Source: Copromyces sp. CBS 386.78 (taxonomy: Eukaryota > Ascomycota > Sordariomycetes > Sordariales > Sordariaceae). From it: DNA of 64,000 nt. The DNA is taken from NCBI GenBank assembly GCA_030685235.1, contig MU839177.1, forward strand, positions 106,961 to 170,960, in the 5' to 3' direction. Of the stretch, positions 1-12,300 are shown in pieces. Below the pieces are notes generated by a model. That model was not told where the DNA came from and searched no databases. It saw only the letters and a program-made list of their open reading frames with translations. Position 1 is the stretch's first letter; every line of letters starts with the position of its first letter. Both the position numbers and the translations under genes were made by a program.

Positions 1-2280
1 ATAAGGAAGAAAGGTATTTATTAACCTTTTTTAAAAGCCTAATTATATTTTTAGTAATTAATTTTTCTTAATTTAATAAAGATTTATAGTTAATTATAGA
101 TTAGTATTTTATATAGGTTATATCCTTTATATCCGTACGAGGGAGTAGATTTATAGGTATTTAAGGAAATAAGGTTATAAATTAAACTTTTTTAGAAGAG
201 ATAAGAAAGAATAGGATTGAAGTCGACCCCAATTATAATTTTAAATTGAAAATAACGAAGGAATTTATATATTGCTATAAGGTAAAAGGTATATTAAAAA
301 CCTTCTATCGGTCTAATTTTCTACCCTTTTTTAATAATTATAGACAATTTAATTTTTATTCTTTTAAAGAATTCTTTAAAGAAGTAGAGAAGGAATATTT
401 GGATAAATATAGGGATTTTAAATCTTGGAAGTAGGTTAGCGCCGAAGAATTTAGAGATAACGAAATATTCGGTTTAATATAGGTATATATTTATAAATTC
501 GATTAAAACGGCCCTTTCTTTAAATATAAAGTACGTTTAATTATACATAGAGATTAGTAATTTAAGGATGGCGTATAAGAAATATACGTAGCGATTTTAA
601 TAATTAAATTATTTTGTATTTTAATAGCGATAGCAGTTTATTTTAATTTCGATTTAATTTAGTATAATATAAAGAATACGTTTGTAAATATATTATTTAA
701 TAAGCTAATATATATGAGACTTCCCTTTAGTTATATAAGGAAAGGTTAGGTATTCCGGTTATTACGGGCGTTATATAATCTACGGAAATCTCTTCTTTTT
801 TAGTAGTAAAAATTTATTAGAATTTTAATTATTATAAATATAAATTTATTCCTTATAGAATTTAGTATTTTCGTTAAAAATAATATTTTCTTATTTTTTT
901 ATATTAATAATATTATTATTATTTATAGGTATAGGGATTAGGAGATTACTATTATTAAGGGGGTAGTAATTACTATAGAGAAAAAATATTAATTAATTAG
1001 TAGAAATCTATTAAAGTGGTTCTTAAGTATTAAAATTATTTGAGATTGCGAAAAAAGGTTAATTTAATTCTCTTAGTATAAATATATTTAGAAGATTGTT
1101 AATAAGGTAAAACGAATTAAGAAATTGTATATAATTTTAATAATTAAAGAGGAATTATTCTTTTATTAAAATAGTATTGTACTATATGAAATCGTTGCGT
1201 ATTAAGTAAAAATTAGTTTTATTTTCTATATCGCTATTATATTACGATTAAATATTGCCTTCCCGGTCTTTAAATTCGTTTAATTTAATTCTAACCCTAG
1301 TTTTATTTATTATATAGTAGCGGATTAAGTGATTTTTTATTTTTTTATAATTTAAGATTTCGCTTTTTAATTAGGTAGTAAAAATTATTAGGATTTTTAT
1401 ATTATAATTAATTCTTTTTTATAAATAATTCTTTTAATTATAAGAGTTTATAGGCGTTTATAATACGGTTGCTAGGCGGTATTATCGATTAGCGTACTAA
1501 TAAGTAAGATATTATTACAATTTTATTAATAGAGGTTGAATTATTATTTTTAAATTAAGGTATTAAGGAGGCGATTTACGTCCGCCGCTTGTTTAACGAA
1601 TTTATATTAAGTTTCTTAAATTAGGAGGGGACCTTTATAAGGTATAATAATAAATAGACGATTTATTTTATTATAAAGGAGGGAGTATAATTCGTTACGA
1701 AGTTTAAATACGTAAATATATATAAATATTAATTAAAGTAAGTATAAAAGAGGAAATTAGTTAATATAGTATACGTACTGATTAAAGAATAGATTATTAA
1801 CGGATTTACGAAGAGCTTCCCTCTTGTAATTTATTTAATTTCGTTAGAATAATTAGGATTCGTAGAGTTATAGCGGCTACCGATTTAATTGTATGAGTTT
1901 AGTAATAGAAATATTATTGTAGGGCGCTTTAAAGGTATAGAGGACCCTAGTAAAGAGGTTACGGGTAATAAAACGGCGAGTATATTTATTAATAACTTTT
2001 ACGAGTAATAGTTTGAAAACTATTATAATAAAAAGAAATAATTGAGGATTATATTTGGGAATAGTATTATCTTTAGTTAGTTTTAGAAGGATTTTAGGGT
2101 ATTTTTAGGTAGATCTAGTGCGGTTTGTACGTTAGATTTAAGGGAGTGTGTTAGACGGCAGGGGATATGTACGTATATAGTTACGGGATTGAGGAGTAGA
2201 TTAGTGCGGGATTTATATTAGATGCTAGATATCGAGCTAGGTGCGGATTAGCACAATAGAACACACACAATACAGCCACG
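1..2280 (+). mobile_element. RIP-degraded 3' half of a Ty1/copia retrotransposon
   Basis: The block is strongly AT-rich and full of stops, but conceptual translation on the plus strand still shows the Ty1/copia polymerase order. The piece ending EYLDKYRDFKSWK (to 432) is followed by reverse transcriptase remnants: KNTFVN...IYMRLPF around 663-725 and YINNI at 900-914, where the family has YVDD. RNase H remnants follow, ending with a DGFTKSFPL-like stretch near 1800, where copia elements have DGLTKALP. The changes fit CpA-to-TpA mutation by RIP. The 5' part (gag, protease, integrase) lies outside the window. A purine run at about 2139-2146 followed by TGTGTTAGAC at 2147 may mark the 3' LTR start. 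Its end could not be fixed, and base composition returns to normal near 2240-2280. Confidence 0.82.
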
Positions 2281-3967
2281 TTGAACCCCCTACTTTTAGA
2301 CCCATATTATTATATTACTATGTACCCTAGTCCACAGGTTGCTATTTCCCCACTACCCCCCGCCCGAAGCCCGTTAGGAGTGGAGTTCCTAGTCCCCGGT
2401 CTTTCGCCGAAGCCGTCTGCTAAAACAGTAACCGGCCACCCCGACCTGCCGGACGCCCCGAGCGACTAACTCGGCCAGATTGGCGGGCTCGGTATGGTCT
2501 TGGCAATGTGGGCAGTGAAACCCCGGACTGGCCGGCACCGGCACCGCATCGGCAAAGTGCGAACCCCGATCGCCGACATGCCGACCGGGGCCTTGGACTC
2601 TTGGCTTTGAGGCGCATTAGCTTAACCCCGGGCGATCACCGCTTCCCCCCGGGTCCTTCCCCGGTCTTCGCGGGGCTAGGCCGTCGGGGTCCCCCTTTAG
2701 CTGTTGAGGTTCTCCGTTCGGACCCCGCAGGACTTATAGGAGGTGGCATTGCGAAGTCGGCCGCCGTTGGGGTAGGTATCGTCCGTCAGTCAGTCGGTCT
2801 GGACCTGGAATCCGGAGTGTGCATTGGATTTATACACTAGATTGCCGTGGTGGTGGCACATGCATTTCCTTGTTTGCGGTGATGGTACACTAGTAAAGTT
2901 GGGAATTGTTTATGCGACGGTTGGTTGTTGTAATGGAGATGGGTCTTGAATCGCCCAAGTTCGCGACTGGATTGGCCGAGTTACTACCTCGACGAATTTG
3001 CGCCGAAGCTGCAATCCTGATGTTGTGAGCTTGCGCGTTTGTTGGTCCTACTCGTAGGATTGTGCATATCAGACTCCTTCCAACCTTTTGGATAGGTAAC
3101 CAATTTACTCGGAACGGGAGGTTGGAAGTTGGAGAGTTTTGTCGGCAAGTTGGTCGCCGGCCGCAGATGAGGAGGGCCAGAGGCCCAGCTTCAGCCCTCT
3201 AACACCCAACCCAACCGACAGCGACAGCCGACCTGGCGCCTGCGCGTTTGGGCGTTGGTAAGAAGTTGCCTTTACCAACCTCCTGGAGTTGTGGAAACCC
3301 TCGTGAGTAAATTTTGGTTGGAAGTTCTTGGCGATCATTGCATTGATGTCGTTGGGACCATCTGCCAATAGGGAGTTTTCACGTTAACTGCAATGGCCTG
3401 TCAACTGGTGATATTGTCACTCGGTTGTTCCTTCATCACCTGATTAGGTGCCGACGGACCGAACGAACGGATGACACCAGCCATTCATCTTGACCGAGCC
3501 ACCCTTTGATATCACCACTCCCATGCTGAAAAGGTGCACTTTTGAAGCGCACCACCATGTGTTTCCATGATGAGTTGGCAGTTGTTGGTTGTTGGTCACT
3601 ATTGTCGTATGCTGCATGCTCCGCTCGTTTGCCTCGTTTTGTCATGTGTAGGAAATCGGTTGGTGACCCGTCAATCCGTCAATAACAATTGTTGGTTGCA
3701 AACGGGCGAGTAATCAGTATTGGTTCCATCGTTAATTGATGGATGGCTGGGGACGAGGCTGAGAATTGGCAAATTTCCCGACTGGCACAAAGAAGCCTCT
3801 TCTGAGGTAACGGTACCTCGTGTGTACGTGTGCATGGCGGAAATGCCATCTTTGCGGCTCAGTGCCCGTCCATGATCGTACCCCCACCGTGGGCATGGCA
3901 TATGTTCCATGGAATTGGAAGCTTTGATCCGATAATTCCACTCTCCAACGTTTGTATACAATCGTCG
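2281..3967. other. Intergenic stretch, no supportable gene
   Basis: Composition changes abruptly to GC-normal after the RIPed copia remnant. Several short overlapping open frames lie on both strands, but none has recognisable domains, splice structure or a good start context. I see nothing functional in it. Confidence 0.5.
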
Positions 3968-3969
3968 TA

Positions 3970-4641
3970 CCGTATAAACTCGGGAAATTGGGATTCGGGA
4001 AACCGCTTTTTAGGCACATTTACGTACAGATTTAAGCATATATTACAATATATGTGCCAACCGTATCCTCTATACAGGAGGGTAAAATTTGGCGCCCCAC
4101 CCTCCAGTCCCAACCAGACTAATAAGAGAAAAAGATAGGGCATAGACTAGAAATAATAATTTTGAATTTATAACTCTCCGGAATAGCAATACATCTCCCC
4201 CACCCAAATTAGCAAGCATATAGATGCCTGGCATCGGGCAGGAAAATAGTATATACCGTATAAACTCGTGAAATAGGTTTTCGGGAAACCGCTTTTTAGG
4301 CACATATATGCCATTTTCCTGCCCGATGCCAGGCATCTATATGCCTGCCAACTTGGGTGGGGGAGATGTATTGCCACCCCGGAGAGCTGTAAATTCGAAA
4401 TTATTATTTCCAGTCTATATCCTATCTTTTTCCCTTATTAATCTAGCTGGGACTAGAGGGTGGGGCGCCAGATTTTACCCTCCTTCACAGAGGGTACGGT
4501 TAGCACATATACTATATCATATACTTAAATCTATACGTATATATGCCTAAAAAGCGGTTTCCCAAAAACCTATTTCACGAGTTTATACGGTATGTGCCTA
4601 AAAAGCGGTTTCCCGAATCCCAATTTCCCGAGTTTATACGG
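3970..4641. mobile_element. Palindromic MITE-like element with TA target duplication
   Basis: The element begins CCGTATAAACTCGGG and ends with the reverse complement, flanked on both sides by TA (3968-3969 and 4642-4643). A TA duplication is typical of Tc1/mariner/pogo insertions. It is almost wholly an inverted repeat: roughly 4020-4250 matches the reverse complement of about 4310-4545, with many of the mismatches being transitions. A 50-bp module containing CGGGAAACCGCTTTTTAGGC occurs four times: 3970-4019 (+), 4256-4305 (+, in the loop), about 4541-4590 (-) and 4592-4641 (-). No transposase is encoded. It is either a non-autonomous element or a nested stack of a smaller unit. Superfamily assignment is inference. 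Confidence 0.7.
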
Positions 4642-4643
4642 TA

Positions 4644-6102
4644 CTTTGATATCGTAATGGCGTGTAAAAGGGGCAGTCAATCTCGTCCGAGCCATCGGTT
4701 CCCATGCTTTGTCAGGACAAGAGCTCTCATATAGACCGGTGGGTACGGTAAGGCAGCCTCACGTCAGCCGCTTTTTTTTTAACTTCCCTTTGTGCCTGTT
4801 AGGTTAGACGTCTATTCCCGTACCCGTAGAATCCGTTACGACCCTGTCATTTCCCAATTCCCCATCAATCTCGCGTCCGCATCCGCGTCCGCATGTGTGC
4901 TCGTGAATGCGGCGCGCGGCGTGGGCGTGCGCCCGCTTTGATAATCGTAAAAAAGGTTGTGGGGGCTGAGCAACTTTGTCGTTGTTTCCTCGGGGACCGC
5001 CCGGGCTCTAGATTTCCAACCCCGGATTTTCATACGGCTCCTCCTGCAGGGCGCTGTACTAGCTGATAGCTGATGAGTGATATAACGACGGTGGCCAGCA
5101 AGGCAAACTTGCATTGCACTTCTCCATTCTAGCAGAGCATGATTTTTTTGCCCGGATATGTCGTCGTCAAGCCAATAGCTTCCCAATAACCTTTCCAAAC
5201 GTGGGTAGTTCCCGGCACGTTGGGGCCTTGGTCGCAATCGTCGATAGCTTCACCCGGGTTCTCAAGGCTCGTCATCAGGCACTTCACTAGGCTGTCTGTG
5301 CCTCTATCGACACCTCCTCATCAATAGAGATGGAATTCCACCATTTCAGTGATTTCCTTTGAGAAATTGTCGATGGGATGAAAGCCAGAGAGGCTATGAC
5401 CGCAATGCATGACTTCCGGCCCGGCGCCGATTGGTCAAGCAAGAGGCTGGGTTAGGTAGGCTTGGTGCCACCGCCGTTGTGTGCCACCATCGGTAGTTGC
5501 TATGCAAATGATGCGGGTGATGATTGGGACAACAACAAGGGACCCTGCCCTGCTCAGATGAAAGGCAGAATAGAAGGCTTTTCGAACAACCGGCTCTTTA
5601 CTCATGGTCTCTTGGGGTAAGAAAATGTCGTTTTGCAAGGTGAGCGGGCTGGCGACGTAGCATAGCTAGCCTCTACTGGTAAATGAGCCATCGAGTTTGA
5701 GTTGACGGAAATGGGTGCCCTTCAACCGGACCAAATCCCCGCTACAAATAAGTATGGTTCCGTGCGTTGTACGGGGATACGTTATGTTATCAGTCGATGA
5801 GATCCGATGAAGCCCGATGAAGGTCCTCCAACTCGTCTCTCAGATCTGCTTGTGGTTCTTTGATACGTTGACTACTGGATCACAAAAAGGACCTCCCCGT
5901 TAAATGAACCCGTTTCATGATATATATATTTTGGTTTCTTATCCGTTTACCCCAATGCTCTCCAAAGACCGTATGTTTTAGTGTCCACAGGAAGCGGCGG
6001 ATACTCCGATGGCATCTCAATCCTACTAGACACTGTGCCTTTCTCCCGATGACACCCATCCTTATACCCAGAAAACATCCTACCGCTCAAGTATGTATCA
6101 CC
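4644..6102. other. Intergenic stretch downstream of the zinc-finger gene
   Basis: It holds a T-run near 4770 and short open frames on both strands, including a 133-codon one at 4836-5237 (minus). None has recognisable domains. The part nearest 6100 is expected to contain the 3' untranslated region of the minus-strand regulator gene. Confidence 0.45.
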
Positions 6103-9100
6103 CTACATCTGCATCTCATGATTGGCGCCCATCCTCCCCATCGCCAACGGCGTCCTGTCCCTAGGATTTTCAATATGATATGCGTATGACTCCAGCGCAG
6201 AACCCATCATATCCACAAACTCAAAGAGATGACTCCCCCTGAATGTCTCAGCCCATAACCTGACCACTGCCGCTGCGAGCTGGCGAAGGTTGGTGGGGTC
6301 GGTAGCTGACCCGTCGGCCGACCTCTGCTGGTGATTGTGACTTTGTTGTGCCCCTCCGCCGATGGCCGGGTCAATGGGAACGGCAAATTCGGTCTCGTCT
6401 AACATGCGGCGGAGGGCTTCGAGGAGCTGGTTCTCATCGGATGTTATCGGTGGGTCGGTTGGGCCCATAGATGCGAGGGTCAGCAGCCATTTGGAAATTA
6501 GGACGGCGCATTCATTGTTGCTCACTGCGACAACAAGTGTGGGTTAGTTTGGGCTGCTTGGATGCAGGGGAGACGGAAGATAAAATATCAGAAAATACTT
6601 ACTTGAATGTTGTACACCCCATTCTGCCGACTTCGTCCTCGCTACGTAGTTGACGCCCATCTTGACCAATGGGCTAAGCGCCTGGACGGCCTGATACACT
6701 GCGCGATTGAGCAGCATACCACGCAAAAGGAGAGGTGCATCCGCATATGCCCTCCCAGCGGCGTTGTAATCACGCGTTTCGAGATAGCTACTGGCATTTA
6801 GGTCCGTGTTCAGCTTGATGAACGCCACCCGGTGCAAGGCCAAAGAATTGGAGTCGACAGGATCCCACGTATCAACCCCTTCTACGTGTCGTTGCTGCTC
6901 AACACTGTGAAACCACACTCTAATGGCTTGACAAATATCCTCATTATCCTGTCCCCTTGGGGCTTTCTGCATTCCATGAGAAGTTGCAAAAGTTGCCTGC
7001 TTGAGCATAAAAATGTGCTGGAGGATAGCATGAATGAGAACGTAGTTGCCCAGGGATGTCAGCTGTGGAGGTGGGCCCTGGATTCCACGGTTGAACAACC
7101 GGGAAAACGCAATTGGCAAAGGAACTTCGGTGTTGGTGCAGGTTTGCCGCGCTTCTTGCCACTGAATCGAATCTCCTGCTCTCCACAAACGGATGGCGTT
7201 GGGCAGATAGAGCTGGATCTCGGATGTGAGAAGTAGGGGGACTGTATTGTACGCAACACTGCAGAGGTTGAAGAAGCAGTATGCTATCAGCTTCGTTCGG
7301 GTTGCTGACTCGGTGCGTACCCAACTCTCCCAGTCGGGCGCTTGGTTGGGCTCGCCTTGGAGGCCTTCTTCCCTGACCAGGAGGGCAAGTTGACTCTGCA
7401 GGGACAGTGCCTCGTGAAGGATGGCCTTGGCCCCCCACAAACCGATAGCAAAAAGGAGAAGAATTGCTTGGATGGTCTCGAGGCGTGACTGGGGTGTATT
7501 CGGGGAACTAACAGAGATTAGTATCTATGAAACGCGGCCATCGGAATCACCTAACTTACTAAGGCTCCCGGTGAATGTCTTGAGTGACCGGGCGGTCTCG
7601 ATGAACAGAAGGATATGAGTGTCGATACCCAGAACTCGGTGACGGCTTTGTGGAGGGATTGGGGCTATATTGCCCTATAATTGGTAGAAGGCCTTGCACT
7701 TCGTAACTATTTCGGCGTCGGATCTGTTCCAAGGCAACAGCTTTGGCGGCATACCAGAGCGCATGGCCTCTCGATCGTTCAAAGCGGTACTGGGCACCTA
7801 CGGAAGCGATGGCCAGCAACAATTCAGGGGAAGCCTCCACAGGTGAAAAGGTCGGGAGGTGAATGAAGGGTAGATGATCATGGAACCCAGTAAAAAAGCC
7901 TTCCAAGAACCTCTGCAAAGTATGGAGCGAAGGGAACACAAAGGTGCTGGGGAGAACCGAAGAAAATTCATCGAGCTTGGCTTTCATGACGGAATGGTCC
8001 TTTGCCAAAATCGTCAAGTTTGCTGCTTTCATCGCGGCACTCCCGTCTGGACCATCTCGAAGCTCAGGCTGTACCGACGGAAACCTCGAAGGGAACGTCG
8101 AGTTGGGCTTCGAGGGACCGCCCCGTAGTCCGTTTTCGAGTCCAGGGCGAGACCAACTAAACGGTTGTTCCCCGTCGAAGAACGGAGGAAAGGCGTGCGA
8201 TGACGCATAGTCCTCCATCAAAAAGGGGTCGAATTCGGAGCCCGGGGGTTGCGTAGAATATGCTCCATTCATGACACCAGGTTCCTGCTTTGAAGTATGG
8301 TTTGCGAAAGACATAGAGTCCTGGTAAGACTTGGCCGGGGGTAGGTCAGGTTGCGGTTGCGAGAGTCCCTGCATCATAGTCGGTTGCATGTGCTGAAGGT
8401 TATTGACCTCACCACCGGAAGCAAGGTGCGTCGCCGCGTCGGAAAGCAGATCAAGATTACATGCCGGACCTCTCGATAGAAGCCTAGAGTCAGATGGCAT
8501 GGGCGAGGCCATAGAAGGCTGTATACCGCCGTTTGGGAACTGAGGATGCGTTACTGGCCGGGGCTGAGTGTTTTTCATTTGGATATCGGTATGATTCTCC
8601 AGTGGAGAGGGAGACACAACACTCGATGAAGACGTTTTGCGCCTTTTGTTGCCATCTTTATAGTTCGCATTGTTGTTGTTCTTGTTGTTGTTGTTGTTGC
8701 TGCCGGCGTTGTTGTTGCCGTTGGCTCCGTCGTTGAGATGGCAAAGCTTCTCGTGACGGACGAGAAGATCCCTGATGTCCATGTAAGCAGATGTAGGTAG
8801 GGCAACGCGGTGAAAGGACTTGTATATATCCCAAGAGTCTTATATGATGGTGTAAAGTGAATAAACGCAAATTTTGTCCTATCTTTTGTTTCATGCCAAA
8901 CCAAGCTAGACCCGAGGGAGAGGGGGTTCCAAGTCGTTGGGGGAAGGAAGCAAAAGAAGTTGGGGATCCATTAAAGGCGGGAAGTGAGTGACATGGCTCG
9001 GTGGGCTTGTGCCGTCAATTACGCACACAGAAAATGCGGAGATGCTGAGATGGAAGCACGCAACTTACCGTCGTCCGAACCTCTTTCCACATCCCTCCCA

Positions 9101-9354
9101 CTCGCACTCGAAAGGCTTCTCTTTGGTATGAGTTCTCTCGTGTCTCTGAACATGCTCGACGCGCCTTTTGATGATACATCAGTATCGGATGGACGATCAG
9201 AGATGATTTTGAGCATCACTCACCTGAATCGCTTCGCACAGAACTTGCACGGTAAGTTCTTTGGCTTCTGAGGGCGGGCCTCTCCGCCGTCGTGCGCATT
9301 ATTTCCCGGGAGAGAACCAACGGCCTCAACGGCAACGGATTGTTGGGACATCAT
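6103..9354 (-). CDS. C2H2 zinc-finger transcription factor with fungal_trans domain (ADR1/AmdX-like)
   Basis: This is a predicted nuclear DNA-binding regulator of 921 residues in five exons: 9354-9224, 9164-9069, 8771-7560, 7507-6603 and 6524-6103, all with GT-AG borders and consistent phase. Two adjacent C2H2 fingers sit at residues 36-56 (C-x2-C-x12-H-x3-H) and 64-87 (C-x4-C-x12-H-x4-H). They are followed by an Asn-rich tract, a basic NKRRKTSS segment that could be a nuclear localisation signal, and a long disordered stretch. From about residue 360 to 800 it resembles the fungal_trans (PF04082) middle homology region, for example [12 protein letters not shown] and [16 protein letters not shown]. 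The order of fingers then MHR is that of yeast Adr1 and Aspergillus AmdX, which control carbon and nitrogen source use. Orthology and target genes are not shown by the sequence. Two ATGs abut at the start (9354 and 9351). Confidence 0.88.
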
Positions 9355-12300
9355 GATGCTAGGGTTGTTTGCCTTGTGTACTTGGGGTCCGAATGGGTAC
9401 TACTTGATTATGAAAGGTAGGAAGGCAGGCCGTTTTGGAGTCTCGAGAGGGGTAAGGAAAGGTCCAAATGGGAAATGGAGGCTAGAGTAGTCAAAATCGG
9501 GTGGTGGAAGTTGAAGTGGCACCGTCGATGTGGATTGGGCAGTGTATGTTTGCGCGGGATGGATGACAGGATGAGACTGCGGAGTAGCACAAGGCAATAA
9601 TGCCAGAGACGACCTTTCTTCTTTTCCCGGTGCGGCCCGGCAGTGGACGGATGGACCAAGGTAGAAGCTCAGGCAACGAACTGCCCTGATAGCACCGTAC
9701 TCAACCTTGTTGATCACCAGTCCTCCTTGTTGGAGACTGTTTACCCCACGCCGTTGTGAGAATTGCCAGTCTCGGTTGTGATGTCTTTCCTCAACCCACT
9801 TTCTGTAACCTACGAATGACCCTTTACGCTCGCTTGGCCAACTGCAGCTTGCGTCAAGAGGTGCCAATGAAGAAAGAGCCGAGATGGCGTACGGCTATGG
9901 CACGTTGTAGAAGCACCGGGGCCGAAAGAGGTCGAGCAAGACGAGGGCGGGGAGAATCAGGCGGGAGACCAGTTGGATGACCGCCAATGACACAACCTAA
10001 AGCACGAGAGGAGGTCAGTGAGCCCGTGTCCGCGGAGTGGGGGTGATGATGGGCAAGGTCCAGTTGTATGCTGTGTCAATTCGTAAAGGTAATACGACGG
10101 CAGCGGCTGGCTGTCGCGTGCGTGAGGAGTCGTCGTCGAGATGAGGAGAAACTACACTCGAGCGGACGGAGAAGAATGGGGAAAGATGGGCGGGATGATG
10201 GAGCGATGTGGAGGAACAGAGGGACGACCCGAGGGATGGAAGCTGACTTCAGTCCTCTCCACGCTCCATCCCGTCACCCAAAAGCGGAGTAAGTGCCAAT
10301 CATCCGTCTCGATGATGGACGACAGGGGGGGTGAAGTTTGAGGAATGCCGGATAGTACGTACAATAATAACAATACTTGTTTGATATTCGGACGATGTCT
10401 TGGTTGTAAGAAGATCTCGAGGACCTTTAGCGCGGATAGACAGAGGGTGCAGGATACCAATGCTGGGAAGGAGAAATGAGGAGAAAGAGGGGAATGGGGG
10501 ATACTGAAGAATGATGACCGTTATTGTGTTGCCCGACTTGGTTTGCTTTTGTTACCGCGGCAGAGCGACGTAATGCTTGAAATATGTATAAGCCGACGTT
10601 GTCCCACCCTCCTTGTGCTTGGAGTATGTAGATCCAGCCACTGGTCGAGTCGGTATTCTTAACGATATCAATGGGTCAATCACCACGCCGCAGTGATGGG
10701 TGTAAAGTCGAGATTGTCGGAACAGGAACGGAGACTGGGCTCTGGACAGACTGGAACACTTTCTTCTCGCTGGTTGCCCCTGAAGTAACGTCGATGTTGG
10801 GCAGTCCGTTGGAGGTAGCGCATTGATGCACAAGAGGTTGTAAAGGTACAGGTTTGAGGTACCCGGTCCTCAGAGTGCAGGAAATGGAGAAGAGGATCGC
10901 CAGGTGCTGTGTTGCCCGGGGAAGATGTTGCCGGGGTGCTGTTGAGCGGGCTCGTCCATTCGAGTGTGTGGAAAGGGGAGGAAGACGACCACATGGGTGT
11001 CTGCAGCACTGCGACCGAGTTTGCAGCGAACAAAGACAAATATGAGGTCGTATCTCCAAGCTTCAAAATCTCGTCGGATGGGTGGCCGGGAATGAGACGA
11101 GAAAGGATGCACGGTTTGACAAAAAGATGAAACACTGTTGACGAGCACACAGCATCATTCCCCATCTGCTGTACTGAGGGAAAGAGCGTGGAAAACTTCC
11201 CGATTAGGAGGAGGTCCCAACCAAGAAAGTGGAAAAGATGGCAAAGACCCACGGGCGGACGGCTGAAAACAGCATGAGGTGATTACATGATGCCAACCTC
11301 AACTGACCAAAGCTCCAGTCAGAGCTTGCTCGCCTGGCCTCCAATAAATCCCCCGCATCGTTTCTCCGACGGGTACCTCAGCCCCTGACTTGTCGGTAGA
11401 GGCTGATAGTGTTAGAATCGAACTCTTCTCACGGCAGTGTCTCTTCGCTGCAGCTAAGCGGGGGCTTATCGATCTAGCAGCCAGTTGCATGGTGGAAAAT
11501 CATACCGTCACTAACACCAGTGACATCCCCAACCTAGCGGAACCAAGGCCGCATCTCCGCATGGGAAAATGGGGAAGACGACCGAGGAGGGGACAGAAGC
11601 CTGCCAGCCTGCCGAGCGAGGGGTCAACCCCCAGATGGCCCCCGACACACAAGAAGTGGCGCCGGTCCTTCCCTGCAGACACGGCAGGTGCAAATGTGGG
11701 GGTGGGGGAAGGGAAATGGTTTTGGCGCTATCGACGGTCCTTGTTGCTTTGGGGTTCAGGACTCATTTCACAGGTTGCAGCTGTCTGTTGGAGTGACCGA
11801 CAAGTGCCTCGGCGAAACGGAGCTCTCCCTTCAACCAGCACAATTCACGACGTTTGGAGTGGAGTGGCATCTGTGAAGCTTCGAGACGTCACTCTCTCCA
11901 CCTCGAGGTCTTCCACTTGCATGTGCCTTTCCCCGCTTGGAGGCACGGGCCTTGAATTCACCGCACTCTGGCTTTAATGTTGTCGAGGCAATTGCTTTTT
12001 GTCCGAGTGGAAAGACGTTTCCAAGTTTCATCGATTTGGAGGGATAGCTTCAATCAATATGGTCAAATGGTCAACAGGCGCTTCAGCTGGTCCGAGAACC
12101 AACCACCAACCCGCCTCGACGACCCCCGTTCCCTTGATCATACTCGAGTCGTTGCTTGCCTCGCCAACTGAACAAACTGAAAAGAAAAAAAACACCCAAG
12201 CTGCATTCTCCGTTGTCGAGAAACATTGCCGTGTCGGCCTGGCAATGTCTGATGTTTCCGTTGCTGCCAAAAGTCGACGAAAGAAAGGAAGAGCAATGCA

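Noticed and set aside
11390..11977. 195-codon plus-strand frame in the long intergenic region.
   Set aside because: Composition and sequence look like a chance frame; no domain, and stops in the alternative frames do not suggest an exon.
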